NCBI GenBank assembly: GCA_021397845.1
Contig: CM038042.1
Span: forward strand, 30,615,418-30,679,417
DNA: 64,000 nt
Direction of reading: 5' to 3'
Origin: Areca catechu
Taxonomy: Eukaryota > Streptophyta > Magnoliopsida > Arecales > Arecaceae
The notes beneath the pieces were generated by a model that ran no database searches, was not told the origin of the DNA, and saw nothing but the letters and a program-made list of their open reading frames with translations. A program made the position numbers and the translations under genes. This document shows, piece by piece, positions 32,830 to 43,529 of the stretch (positions are counted from its first letter, which is position 1; the number at the start of each line of letters is the position of its first letter).

Positions 32830-34830
32830 CGCCCCAAGATGGGTCCACCTCGATCGGGGTCGAGACGGGCACTCCTACTTCGCCAGGTGGAATCCTAAGA
32901 TGGATCCACCTTGGTCGAAGTCGAGCCTCCCTCTGCCACTTCGCCAGATATCCGCCAGGAGGGGTCCACCTAGGCCGAAGTTGGCTGCCTCTGTCCCTCG
33001 CTAGGTGGCGCCCCAAGACGGGTTCACCTCGGCCAAGGTCGAGCCAAGCACTGCTGCTCCTTCGCCAAGTGGCACCCCAAGATGGGGCCATCTCGATCGA
33101 AGTCGAACTTACCTCTGCCACTTCGCCAGGTATCCGCCTAGGAGGGATCCACCTCGACCGAAGTTGGTTGCCTCTGCCCCTCGCCAGGTGGCGCCTCAAG
33201 ACGGGTCCACCTCGGTCGAGGTCGAGCCAGGCACTCTTGCTCCTTCGCCAGGTGGCACCCCATGATGGATCCGCCTCGGCCGAAGTCGAGCCTCCCTCTG
33301 TCGCTTCGCCAGGTGTCCACCCAGGAGGGGTCCACCTCGGCTGAAGTTGGCTGCCTCTGCTCCCTCGCCAGGTGTCGCACCAAGACAGGTCCATCTCGGT
33401 CGAGGTCGAGCCGGGCACTCCTGCTCATTCGCCATGTGGCACCCCAAGATGGGTCTACCTTGATCGAAGTCAGCCTCCCTTTGCCACTTCGCCAGGTGTC
33501 CGCCCAGGAGGGGTCCACCTCGGTCGAAGTTGGCTGCCTCTGCTCCCTCACCAGGTGTCGCCCTAAGATGGGTCCACCTCGATCGAGGTCGAGTCGGGTA
33601 CTCCTGCTCCTTCGCCAGGTGGCATCCCAAGATGGATCCACCTCGGTCGAAGTAGAGCCTCCCTCTCTCTGCCACTTCGCCAGTGTCCGCCCAGCAGGGG
33701 TCCACCTCCGTCGAAGTTGGCTGCCTCTGCTCCCTCGCCAGGTGGCGCCCCAAGATGGGTCCACCTCGGTCGAGGTCGAGCCAAGCACTCCTGCTCCTTC
33801 GCCAAGTGGCACCCTAAGATGGATCCACCTCGATCGAATTCGAGCCTCCCTCTGCCACTTCGCTAGGTGTCCACCCAAAAGGGGTCCACCTCGGTCGAAG
33901 TTGGCTGCCTCTGCTCCCTCGCCAAGTGGCGCCCCAAGATGGGTCCACCTCGGTTGAGGCGAGCTAGGCACTACTGCTCCTTCGCCAGGTGGCACCCCAA
34001 GATGGGTCCACCTTGGTCGAAGTCGTGCCTCCCTCTGCCACTTCACCAGGTGTCCGCCTAGGAGGGGTCCACCTCGGCCGAAGTTGGCTGCCTCTGCTCC
34101 CTCGCCAGGTGGCGCCCCAAGACGGGTCCACCTCGGCCGAGGTCGAGCCAGGCGCTCATGCTCCTTCACCAGGTGGCAACCCAAGATTGGTCCACCTTGG
34201 CCGAAGTCGAGCCTCCCTCTGCCACTTCGCCAGGTGTTCGCCCAGGAGGGTTCCACCTCGGCCGAAGTTGGCTGCCTCTGCTCCTTCGCTAGGTGGAACC
34301 CAAAGACAGGTCCACCTCGGCCGAGGTCGAGCCAAGCATTCCTGCTCCTTCGCCTGGTGGCACCCCATGATGGGTCCACCTCGGACGAAGTCAAGCCTCC
34401 CTCTGCCACTTCGCTAGGTATCTGTCCAGGAGGGGTTCACCTTGGCCGAAGTTGGCTGCCTCTGCTCCCTCGCCAGGTGGCGCCCCAAGACGGGTCCATC
34501 TCGGTCGAGGTTGAGCCAGGCGTTCCTGCTCCTTCGCCTGGTGGCACCCCATAATGGGTCCACCTTGGCCGAAGTCGAGCCTCCCTCTGCCACTTCGCCA
34601 GGTGTCCTCCCAGGAGGGTCCACCTTGGCCGAAGTTGGCTGCCTCTGCTTCCTCACCAGGTGGCGCACCAAGATGGTCTACCTCGACCGAGGTCGAGCTA
34701 GGCGTTCCTGCTCCTTCGCCGGGTGGCACCCAAGATGGGTCCACCTTGGCCGAAGTCGAGCCTCCCTCTGCCACTTCACCAAGTGGCACCCCCTGATGGG
34801 TTCACCTCGACCGAAGTCGGCCCTACTCTG
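32830..34830. repeat. 184-bp higher-order array in Tat-C 5' LTR
   Basis: About eleven units spaced 181-184 bp (for example 33841, 34024, 34208, 34392, 34576). Each consists of three diverged subunits of about 61 bp that share cttcgccaggtg, ccaagatgggtccacctcgg and tcgaggtcgag. The subunit is the opposite-strand relative of the Tat-B LTR repeat. Long open frames on both strands (up to 423 codons) are a product of the repeat, not genes. Confidence 0.92.
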
Positions 34831-35227
34831 CGAAGCCTCGGGGATATTAGAGGCGCGAGCCACGAGGTTGCTGCTAGAGTCGGTGCATGGCGCGCCCTGT
34901 ATGAGGCATCCAGTACGGCCTGTAACGGTACGCAGAACCTCATTTACATAAGATAAGAAGGGCACCACAATTGAGGCATCGGATCCTTGCGGTCAGGGTC
35001 TGGAACCCCGGAAGTCCACAGTCAACGCCCCGAGAAGAGGGCTCCCACGCTTGCTCAAGATCCTGCCAGGTTCCTCTTTTCATGATAGCACGGTGGATGA
35101 GGCAAGCTCGCCACTTAACTCCCGGCCTTGGGGGACCCAAGGAAGAGGGAGGAATGGTGGAAAAGAGCCGGAGACCCTCGAGAGCCTCCGGAGGATGGAG
35201 AGGAAAAAGCTAAAGGTGATCCGACGG

Positions 35228-35235
35228 TATAAAAA
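35228..35235 (+). promoter_or_regulatory. TATA box of Tat-C 5' LTR
   Basis: TATAAAAA in the context gacggtataaaaagggacag, matched by gatgatataaaatggacagg at 57752 in the 3' LTR. Likely core promoter of the element. Confidence 0.65.
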
Positions 35236-35619
35236 GGGACAGGGAGAGCAGATGAAAAGGTAAGTCGCAGAAGGGGAAAAACTCAGACAGAAAGAAGAAA
35301 TGACAGGGAGGCTCCCAGAAGTTCCCAGACGAAAGTCCGGCGAGTTCGGTGCAGGAAAATGAGCGTTAACCCCTCTCATTCCCACACTTCTTTCATCAGT
35401 ATCTCCTCTAAGCATGGGAATCCAGCGGAGACCCGTCTTAGCGGACATGTTCCATCTTGCCATTAACAAACTTGACCGTCGGAGCACCCCCGCCGGAACC
35501 CCTGACCCGGGTCTCTGACCTTGTTTTGAAGGTCTGGAGGCTTGGAAACCCGAGGTGAATGAGACCAAGGTCCGGTGCCAGCTCATAAGCTACAGGCCAT
35601 AGCCGTAAGATTGGCAACA

Positions 35620-35641
35620 GATTGGCACACCACGTATGGGG
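35620..35641 (+). other. Tat-C primer-binding site
   Basis: GATTGGCACACCACGTATGG immediately after the LTR end, conserved with Tat-B. The priming tRNA is not assigned. Confidence 0.6.
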
Positions 35642-35703
35642 CAGAATAGTGACCCTACGCGAACAAGCACCCCGTGAGCAAGAGAATAGTTCAACCGTGA
35701 ACA

Positions 35704-37421
35704 TGGTGGTGACGCGTGGGCATGAAGCTTCCACCAGTTGGGCAGGAGAGGTTCCCCCTCCTCCGGGCCCGCGTAGCCCAGAAAGGGAACTTCCCGCTCC
35801 TCCTCCTCCTCCTCCTCAGCTGTCCTCGGTGGACGGTCATATTGCAGCTATCGTTCAGCAGCTGCAGATGCTGACTACAGCTGTACGACAGCTACAGCAT
35901 CAGCAACACTCCCTGCCCACTCAACCCTAGCCAAGGACCCCCGTGGCCCAAGTCGCCGGTCCCCGCGAAGCCTGCATTCTATTCAGGGCAGGCCATCCCA
36001 TCCGCGGGTAGTAAGCAACCCCCGCGAGAGCCATCAGACTCCCATAAAAAGGAACCACACTAGGTTGGCAGATCACGAGAGTCGATCCCCGGCCGACAAT
36101 CCTGAAGTCGCCCGATGCAGTAGGCACCACCGGGGCAAGGCCCCTCGCCGCGACCAGTCGGCACCTCCTTCTCAAGCGGCCTCAGTCGAAGGTTCCACTG
36201 ATGAGGCTATCAGGCGCCTGGCTAAGAGACGTCTGGAGGAGCATGAGCTTAAGTTGGCGGAGTTCTCTAGACGGTTCACCAACATGCAGGGCTCCCCTAG
36301 CGAGCCAGAGGGCTACAACGCCCAACCACCCTTCTCTCGGGAAATCCAAAAGGAACCGATTCTGAATTAGTTTCGCATGCCTCAGGTGGATCCCTACGAT
36401 GGGACCACCGACCCCCTGGACCACCTGGAGAGCTATAAGGCTCTCATGAGAGTCCAGGGGTTGCCTTCCCGGCCACCCTCTGGAAGGCCGCTCAAGTTTG
36501 GTTCACCCGCCTCGAGCCTGAGTCTATCAGCTCCTTCTATCAGCTGGAAGGAAAGTTTGTGGCACACTTCGATGCTTGCCGGAAGGTGCCAAGGGAGGTG
36601 GACAGCCTCTTCTCTATCCGCCAGCAAGACCAGGAGCCACTGCATGACTACGTCACCCGCTTCAAGACTGCTACCCAGGAAATCTATAGCCTGGACGAGC
36701 CGATCGCCATGCTGGCGTTGAAACGAGGGCTCAAGACCTCACATCTGACGTATTCTTTGGATAAGAAGCCTCCCAAGACGTATTCCGAGCTCCTCCTCCG
36801 CATCCACAAGTACATCCGTGCTGAGGAGGCTGACCGTACCAGACGAGAGCTGGATGGGAAGCCTTCGAAAAAGCCTGTCCCAAAAGATGTCCCTGGGACC
36901 CGGAGGCCCGGACCACCTGTACACTTCCGGTCAGGATCGAAGCCGAAGAATGGTCCCATTCCGGAGTGAACCTTCACCCCCCTCCTCGCTCCAAGAGTGA
37001 AGATCCCATGGAGATCGAGGGCGAATGCTACCTTCGCCAACCTCCTCCTCAGAACCCAAGAAATAGTCGTGACAAGACGAAATACTACCAGTTTCGTCGC
37101 GACCACGGCCACGACACGGAGAAGTGCCATAATTTGAAGCGGGAGATCGAGAAGCTGATCAAGAGGGGCTACCTCAGGAAGTTCGTGAGGAGCGAAGCCC
37201 CGGCGGAGGACCAGCCGCTCGCGGCCCTTTCCCCCATTCCTGCAGTTGACAACCGCCCTACGGAGAAACCAGTGGGCATGATCTCTTGGAGGATAGGGCA
37301 CGCGGTGAAGAGAGCCCGGGATGAGGAAGACCTAGAAAAAGTACTCCCCTTTGAAAAGGGAAAAGAAAATGAAAGTGTAAACAATGATGCAGTGGTCATC
37401 CTGTACATCGCATTATGGTAG
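35704..37421 (+). pseudogene. Tat-C gag
   Basis: Starts at ATG 35704 with VVTRGHEASTSWAGEVPPPP, a proline run, then a helix IAAIVQQLQMLTTAVRQLQH, and stops at 35928. A second frame (36065-36370) has STDEAIRRLAKRRLEEHELK. The capsid block (36377-36969) has FRMPQVDPYDGTTDPLDHLE, FVAHFDACRKVPREVDSLFS and LLLRIHKYIRAEEADRTR. Compared with Tat-B, about ten residues after MRVQG are deleted and the frame shifts near 36457. The nucleocapsid finger (36966-37421 frame) is YYQFRRDHGHDTEKCHNLKR. At least four breaks. Confidence 0.85.
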
Positions 37422-37866
37422 ATAGTGGGAGCTCTACCGACGTACTTTTTTATGATGTTTTTTTTTGGATGAATTTATCTCATGATCAGCTAAAGCCAAT
37501 GCACACCTCTCTCGTGGGCTTCACCGGAGATTCTGTAGGCGTCGAAGGGGAGATCACTCTCTCTGTTACTACCAGAACCCCACCCCGATAGAACACAGTC
37601 ATGACGACCTTCGCCGTCGTTCTACTCCTATCACCTTACAATGCTATCCTGGGCCATCCAGGGGTCAACCAACTTGATGCAGTCATTTCCACCAAAAGGT
37701 TACTGGTGCAGTTCCCTACCGCCTTCGGGATAGGAGTAATGAGGGACGAGACAGCCCAACCGTCCCGCAGTGCTAAAGGCTATCACGGGGGCCTGAATTG
37801 TCGAGTGGCTCTGGACATCGTGACCTCGATACAGAGGGTGGCAAGATGCCCTAGGGGGCCCTTGTA
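37400..37866 (+). pseudogene. Tat-C protease
   Basis: Encodes HRIMVDSGSSTDVLFYDVFF at 37405-37465 with an intact D-S-G triad, then LVGFTGDSVGVEGEITLSVT, a stop near 37589, and FAVVLLLSPYNAILGHPGVN (37610-37670), the flap and second conserved region. It joins the gag frame out of phase. Confidence 0.8.
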
Positions 37867-37899
37867 GAGCGCTTACTGACGTACCCTTGGCTTAGACCC

Positions 37900-38776
37900 T
37901 CAGAAAGAGATAGTGCAGGTAGGAGCCCAACTCCGGAGGATGAGCCGGCTCACCTGCTGGATTTCCTCCGAGCAAATGCGGATGTGTTTGCCTGGTCTGC
38001 TGCAGACATGCCAGGTATTCCCTCGAAGGTTATTACCCACCAACTAAAGATTGATCCGAAGTGCCGCCCAGTCCACCAGAAGAAGAGAAGTTTCGCTGCA
38101 AAGAGGCAGAAGGCAATCAACGAAGAAGTGGAAAGCTCCTTACGCCGGCTTGTACGAGAAGTGCAGTATCCTAGTTGGCTGGCGAACGTGGTGATGGTAA
38201 GGAAGAACAATGGCAAGTGGAGGATCTATATTGATTACACTGACCTCAATCGAGCTTGCCCGAAAGATAGCTTCCCGCTTCCTAAGATCGACCAGCTCGT
38301 GGACGCCACCTCGGGACATCGCCTCCTCTCTTTCATGGATGCTTTCTCGGGTACAATCAGATACGAATGCACCAGGAGGATGAGGAGCACATCGCTTTAA
38401 TCATGGATCGCGGGACCTACTGCTACAAGAAGATGCCATTGGCCTCAAGAACGCAGGTGCCACGTACCAACATTTGGTCAACAAAGTCTTCAAAGACCAA
38501 AATGACCACAACATGCAGGTGTACATGGACAACATGTTGGTGATGAGCAAACTAACCTCGGACCACGTCGATGACCTGACAGAGACCTTCCATAACCTTC
38601 GTCTTCACCAAATGAAGTTGAACCCGACGAAGTATGCTTTCGGTGTATCGGCGGGGAAGTTCCTCGGCTTCATGGTGACCCAAAGAGGGATAGAAGCCAA
38701 CTCGAAGAAGGTTCATGCGATCCTAGACATGGAGCAACCCGCCTCCAAGAAGCAAGTGCAGCGACTCACCGGCTAG
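37900..38776 (+). pseudogene. Tat-C reverse transcriptase, catalytic Asp lost
   Basis: Blocks: DPKCRPVHQKKRSFAAKRQK, YPSWLANVVMVRKNNGKWRI, YTDLNRACPKDSFPLPKIDQ and HRLLSFMDAFSG, then a frameshift near 38350. Next come HLVNKVFKDQNDHNMQVYMD and KYAFGVSAGKFLGFMVTQRG. The catalytic YxDD reads YMDN (about 38521-38532): the second Asp has become Asn (GAC to AAC), which should inactivate the enzyme. Tat-A (YIDD) and Tat-B (YVDD) keep it. Confidence 0.88.
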
Positions 38777-38785
38777 GTAGCTGTC

Positions 38786-39289
38786 ATGAGCCGGTTCATC
38801 TCAAGGTATGTGGACCGTCGCCAACCCTTCTTCAAGGTGCTGAGGAAGATGCACGACTTCGCTTGGATGAAGGAGTGCCAGGAAGCATTTGAAGTGCTGA
38901 AGAAGACATTGGCATCACCGCCATTACTCTCCCGTCCAGAGGAAGGAGAAGAGCTCCTCCTGTACCTGGCGATCACTTCGGAGGCCGTCAGCTCGGTCCT
39001 GGTCTGGATGGATGACAAAGGGATCCAGAGGCCGATGTATTACACGAGCAAACTTCTCTGCGACGCGGAGCTCAGGTACTCTCGGTCTGAGAAATTGATT
39101 GTTGCACTAATTTTGTCCGTCCAGCGCCTCAGGCCTTATTTCCAAGCGCACCCCATCGTGGTCCTGATGGATCAACTACTGAAAGTGGTGCTCAGCCGAC
39201 CTGACACGTCCGGATGCCTAGCGAAGTGGGCGTTGAAGCTCAGCGAGTTCAACATTGCCTACCGACCGAGGTTGGCCATGAAGGTGTAG
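38786..39289 (+). pseudogene. Tat-C Ty3-type RNase H
   Basis: 167 open codons: SRFISRYVDRRQPFFKVLRK (RT connection), LYLAITSEAVSSVLVW, MYYTSKLLCDAELRYSRSEK and RLRPYFQAHPIVVLMDQLLK, then LAKWALKLSEFNIAYRPR. This is the standard Ty3/gypsy RNase H plus tether. Separated from RT by an in-frame stop at 38774. Confidence 0.82.
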
Positions 39290-39379
39290 GTAGTCGCAAA
39301 CTTTTTAGTTGAGTATGCAGGCATGGGCGCAGGGCCGGAAGAGAGCCCCTAGAACCGGCAGCCAAAGTCTGGAGTGGAG

Positions 39380-39845
39380 GAGGACATCTGGGTCCTTCAT
39401 GTGGATGGAGCCTCTAACTCTGGCGGGAGTGGAGCTGGACTTATCCTCGCCAACGGCGAGGGAATCATGTCGAATGTGCGCTCCGGTTCTTGTTCGCCGC
39501 CACCAATAACCAGGTGGAGTACGAAGCACTCCTCGCAGGACTGAGGATCTCCCGTGAGCTGGGTGTGGCCAGCTTAAAGGTCTTCATCGACTCACAACTG
39601 GTGGCCATGCAGGTCTTAGGAGAGTATGAGGCACGGGACCCCCAAATGGCAAAATACCTGGAGTTGGTGCAAGCGAGCATGGCAGGTTTTAGGCGCTTCA
39701 GCATCTCCCACATCCCACGCGGGGAAAACGCTCGCACGGACGCCCTCTTTCTCGCCTGGCAACCCTGCCAGACTCGTCGTTGGGCCGTGCCTACATCGAG
39801 CATCTTCAAGCCCCGAGCTATAAGACACCCAGGGAGGTCCAGCAG
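39380..39845 (+). pseudogene. Tat-C second RNase H (aRNH type)
   Basis: Begins EEDIWVLHVDGASNSGG near 39385. After a frameshift near 39470 it continues FAATNNQVEYEALLAGLRIS, LKVFIDSQLVAMQVLGEYEA and HIPRGENARTDALF, giving D, E, D and the terminal D. Its place between the Ty3 RNase H and integrase is diagnostic for Tat. Confidence 0.8.
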
Positions 39846-39866
39846 GTCACCTCGGAGCCCAGCTAG

Positions 39867-41090
39867 ATGGACAAGTACATCATGTACATTACCAATGGTA
39901 CCTTATCAGAGGATCGCGTAGCGACCGACCTCATTAAGAGGAAGGCCACACAATTCGTGTTGATGGACGGGCTACTGTACCGGAGGTCCTATTCCTACCC
40001 ACTCCTCAAATGTTTGAGACCCACTGAAGCCACACTTGTGCTCCAGGAGATCCACGAGGGCATCTGTGGGAACCATGTGGGGGGCAGGACACTCACGTAC
40101 AAGGTCCTCCATCAAGGCTACTTCTGGGAGATGATGAGGGAGGACGCGGCTAACTTTGTCAAGATGTGTGATCGATGTCAACGGCACGCTGTCGTACAGT
40201 GCCAGCCTGCTGCGTCGCTCTCCCAACTCTGCCCCTTGGCCATTTGCTCAGTGGGGCATGGATCTCCTCGGATCCTTTCCCCTGCATCCGGACTGTGAAG
40301 GTTCCTGATTATGGCTATCGACTACTTCATGAAGTGGGTCGAGGCCGAGCTGTTAGCCCGGATCACAAAGGCGAATGTCACTAAGTTCTTGTGGAAGTCA
40401 ATTATTTGCCGCTTTGGCCTACCCCACACCATCATCACTGACAACGGATGCCAGTTACACTATCGAGAGTTCGAGAAGTTTTGCAACGGCCTCGGGATTC
40501 ATCATCGCTTCACCTCGGTGGCGCATCCTCAGACCAATGGGGAAGCTGAGGTGATGAATAGAACCATCCTGCAAGGCCTCCGAACTTGACAGGACCAGGC
40601 CAAGGGGAGATGGGCGGAGGAGCTTCCCATCATCCTATGGGCATACCATGCCAACCCAAGGATGGCCACAGACGAGACACCTTTCAACCTCGTCTTCGGT
40701 GAGGAAGCAGTTATTCCAGTAGAGCTTAGCCTACCGACCTTGCGTGTAGAGCAGTACAATGAGGCTGAGAACCTAGCACGACTACTACTGAACCTAGATC
40801 TCCTTGAAGAAACAAGGGACAAGGCTCGAGTTTAGATGGTGGCCTACCGGCAACGAGTGGCCAGATACTACAATTCCAGGGTGCGACTGAAATCCTTCTG
40901 CCCGGGAGATTTAGTGCTGTGTCATGCTGAGGTGTCCTAGCCACGGGAGTGCGGCAATCTCTCCCCAAAATGGGAGGGCCCTTATAGGGTGGTCGAAGCA
41001 CTCCCCCACAGAGCTTATTACTTTGAGGAGCTCGGTGGATCTTGGTTTCTGCAGACTTGGAATGCCGCGAACTTGAGGATGTATTACTAA
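39867..41090 (+). pseudogene. Tat-C integrase
   Basis: Zinc-binding domain at 39990-40195: LQEIHEGICGNHVGGRTLTY, FVKMCDRCQRHA. The core at 40311-40589 reads AIDYFMKWVEAELLARITKA, FGLPHTIITDNGCQLHYREF and HPQTNGEAEVMNRTILQGLR, with D, D and E present. It continues after a stop with HANPRMATDETPFNLVFGEE. The C-terminus has YRVVEALPHRAYYFEELGGS and NAANLRMYY, stop at 41088-41090. Stops near 40587 and 40833 and a frameshift near 40250 break it. Confidence 0.87.
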
Positions 41091-41284
41091 TAGTGTAAGG
41101 CTTTTTAAGCTTCGATAATGAGATCTTTTTATATGCAATGCCTATTCTCGTCTCGTAGGACCGTCGCCATCCAGTTTTAGGTTTAGCGAACGAGGGCAAG
41201 GCGGGGGGGCCACAAGTGGCCTGCAAAGATGCGAAGTCCCAGGCCTCAGCCCGAAAGATCTCGCGGAAGCCGACTCTTCCGCAA

Positions 41285-41640
41285 AAATCCCAGAGTTCAG
41301 TCCGGAGTGTCGCACAGAACTAAATTCCAACTTGCGACCTGGAGTTCAGTCCGGGGGAAGTTCTAGAGACTTAAGTCCCGATCCCACTAGATCCCGGAGT
41401 TTAGCTCGGAAGGTCGCACAGGGCTCAATTCCTGCCTGCAGCCCGGGGTTCAGTCCGGAAGTTCGCACGAAACCTAGTTCTAGCACGAAGTCTCGGACCT
41501 CGGTATGGAAGGTGGAGCGGAACCCAGTTCTCTCATAAGATCTTAGAGTTCAGCCCGAAATGCCGCACGGGATTCAGTTCCGGTAGGCGGCCCGGGGTTC
41601 AGTTCCGGTAGGCGGCCCGGGGTTCAGTCTAGAGGATGCC
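41285..41640. repeat. about 50-bp minisatellite in Tat-C spacer
   Basis: Seven or so diverged units sharing cccggagttcagtccggaag and gtcgcac, ending with a 24-bp sub-repeat (cggtaggcggcccggggttc) in two copies. Followed by an A-rich run at 41644. Lies between integrase and the antisense gene, in the same place as the Tat-A and Tat-B spacer repeats. Confidence 0.8.
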
Positions 41641-42608
41641 TTAAAAAAAAAAAAAACCTAAGTCTTCGGTGCGTTTGGTGTGCAAGATGCAAGTCTTAGG
41701 AAGCCCCTACTGAAAACCAGGAGGTCTCCAGGGCCTTGTCTCAAATCAACAATTCAGATCGCAAACAAGAAAAAGAAAGAAAGAGACGAAGTAAAATGAT
41801 AAAGATGGGTCTTCATTTCTAGTGAGAGGTTTCTTACAAAAGGGGGCCCTAATAGACCGGGAGATCCAAAGAAACAAAAAAGAAACCTACATGAGAAAAA
41901 AAAAGAGGATCAAAATCACTTCACCACTGCCACGTCCTCCCTCGGTTTGGGGGCATCGTCACTCCCGGTCGCATCTTCAGAAGGCCATGCGGAGGCTGCT
42001 GCACCCTCGAGAGGCTGCCCAGGAGCCTCCACGATGGCATCATCTGCAACCGGTCCGCCCCCATCGGGCTGCTCTCTTCGGTCACCCAGGATGACCCCGC
42101 TCAGATCGAGCTCGGGGAAGAAGGAGCCCACCTTCTCCCGGCACATCTGGAAGCCCTTGAGATAGGAGTCGACCGCCACCTCGTGCAACTCCCCCTTGAA
42201 CTCCTCGGATGACTAAAACTTTGGCACGGCCTTCTGTGCCTCCTTCCAAGAAGCCTCCAGCAGCCCATTAATGTATGAGTTCTTCTCCTTAGCCGTGCTC
42301 AGCTCCTTGAGGACCTCCTCGACCCGGCACTCTAGTGACCGAGACTGAGTCCTGAGGCGGGAGACCTCGGTCGCATCATCTTCGGCACGACGCTGGCTCG
42401 AGATCCTCTCCTCAAACAGAGAGGTCTCGAGCTCCTTGACGGGCCCCTCAACGCGACCCAGGGTCTGGTTATTCTTCCGCAGCTTGTTACCTTTTTCTAT
42501 AAGGTCCTGCATGTCAGACGTGAGCTTGCCCAGCCTCCTCTCCTTCATGGCATCCTTCTTTGCCGAGCTGGAGAGAACGTCCCTCAGCAGCAGTACATCG
42601 GTCCCGAT

Positions 42609-42679
42609 CTGCATCAGGGGAAGACAGGATGTTAGAAAAACCCAACTGGAACATGAAAAAGGAAGAGCTCAGAGCTTAC
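42609..42679 (-). other. predicted intron 2 of Tat-C antisense gene
   Basis: On the minus strand: exon end CCGTTGTTTTTCATA, donor GTAAGC, acceptor CCCCTGATGCAG, then ATCGGGACCGATGTACTG. Length 71 bp. Same position as in Tat-Z, Tat-A and Tat-B. Confidence 0.65.
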
Positions 42680-43205
42680 TATGAAAAACAACGGGAGGAT
42701 CCCGAGCAACGCCTCTGCGTAGTCCCGGCCGCCCCTCAGGCGATGGTCCCGGGGCATGGATGCGAACTCCATCATCTTTTCTGCGAGCCCTTGATCGTGG
42801 ATGACGGAGGAGCTGGCACCGAGCCTTGCCGATGGAGAGCGGACATCAGGAGTGGGATGAGCAATGGTCCCTCCACTGGACGATGCGGTAGTCGGTGGAG
42901 TTGTCACCACCCTAGTGGCCACCGCAAGGACGATCGGCGCGGTGGCTGTTATGGGCACCACTCAGGAAGGTTCCAGCCACCCCACTTCTTCAGCCCTGTC
43001 GAGCTCAACGACGTGCACATCAAGCGCACGAGGCTGAGTTGGCCTGGGGGTAGGGCCCATCGCCCCGGGACCGGTAGGAGCGGAGGTGGGCCTGGGCCCC
43101 TGGCCCGTCTCAGTGTGGGCCTTCTTCGGTGGAGCCTCCTGGGCCACTTCGCAGTGCCCCTCTTCTGAACGCCCTCCATCAGGCTCTCGATAGAGAACTT
43201 CATCC

Positions 43206-43280
43206 CTAGAGGAAGAAAACGATTAGGTCATTCAAAAAAGAAAAAAGAAGCAAGAGGAGGAGGGAGACCTGGAGTCTCGC
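43206..43280 (-). other. predicted intron 1 of Tat-C antisense gene
   Basis: The acceptor CTTCCTCTAG then GGATGAAGTTCTC aligns with Tat-B. The donor position reads GTTGGGCGAGA where Tat-B has CTTGGTGAGT, so the donor is either GC (GCGAGA) or mutated. About 75 bp. Confidence 0.5.
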
Positions 43281-43524
43281 CCAACGCCCGAATTGGACTG
43301 ACTCCCACCTTGAACAAATTCTGCTCTAAGAGCAGGACCTCGAGGGCAGGGACCATGTCACCCAGCATCTGGGCAATAGACTTCCTGGTCTGCCGGCTCA
43401 ACTTGGGAGTTCCGGTTCGGGGACCGGTCTGGCTCACTCAAGGCCCAGTCGACATCCTGGACCGAGGGAAGAAGAAACAGTTCTTCCACCGCTTGATCGA
43501 TGTGGGGAGGTCGAACCAAGGCAC

Positions 43525-43529
43525 CTAGG
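43525..43529. other. target duplication CTAGG of Athila-D, left
   Basis: CTAGG precedes TGATACATGC of the first LTR. The same five bases follow the second LTR (51811-51815) and the third (54070-54074). Confidence 0.9.

Larger units (their letters stand above)
32675..35619 (+). mobile_element. Tat-C 5' LTR
   Basis: 2945 bp, TGATATGGTAATATCG...GATTGGCAACA. About two thirds of U3 is the 184-bp array (32830-34830). A TATA box (TATAAAAA, 35228-35235) lies about 390 bp before the end. The 3' LTR at 55189-58140 shares the start, the array, the post-array region (gcgaagcctcgggg; aagtccacagtcaa) and the end. Confidence 0.92.
41916..43529 (-). pseudogene. Tat-C antisense gene, C-terminal part
   Basis: Minus-strand continuation of the gene whose N-terminus is at 54681-54070; Athila-D separates them. 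After the junction: DVDWALSEPDRSPNRNSQVE (matching GVDWVWSDPDRSLNCNSQVE in Tat-B), MVPALEVLLLEQNLFKVGVS, intron 1 and the exon starting MKFSIESLMEGVQKRG. Intron 2 (42609-42679) precedes a clear coiled coil (42614-42213, KERRLGKLTSDMQDLIEKGN and so on). The end block is ELHEVAVDSYLKGFQMCREK, then VGSFFPELDLSGVILGDRRE and an acidic/Ala tail, stop at 41916. Stops such as the one just before SSEEFKGEL break it. Function unknown. Confidence 0.72.

Noticed and set aside
33138..34409. A 423-codon minus-strand open frame and several plus-strand frames of 130-230 codons in the same place
   Set aside because: They lie wholly inside the 184-bp LTR array. A GC-rich repeat with few stops keeps several frames open on both strands at once; the proteins are just the repeat translated.
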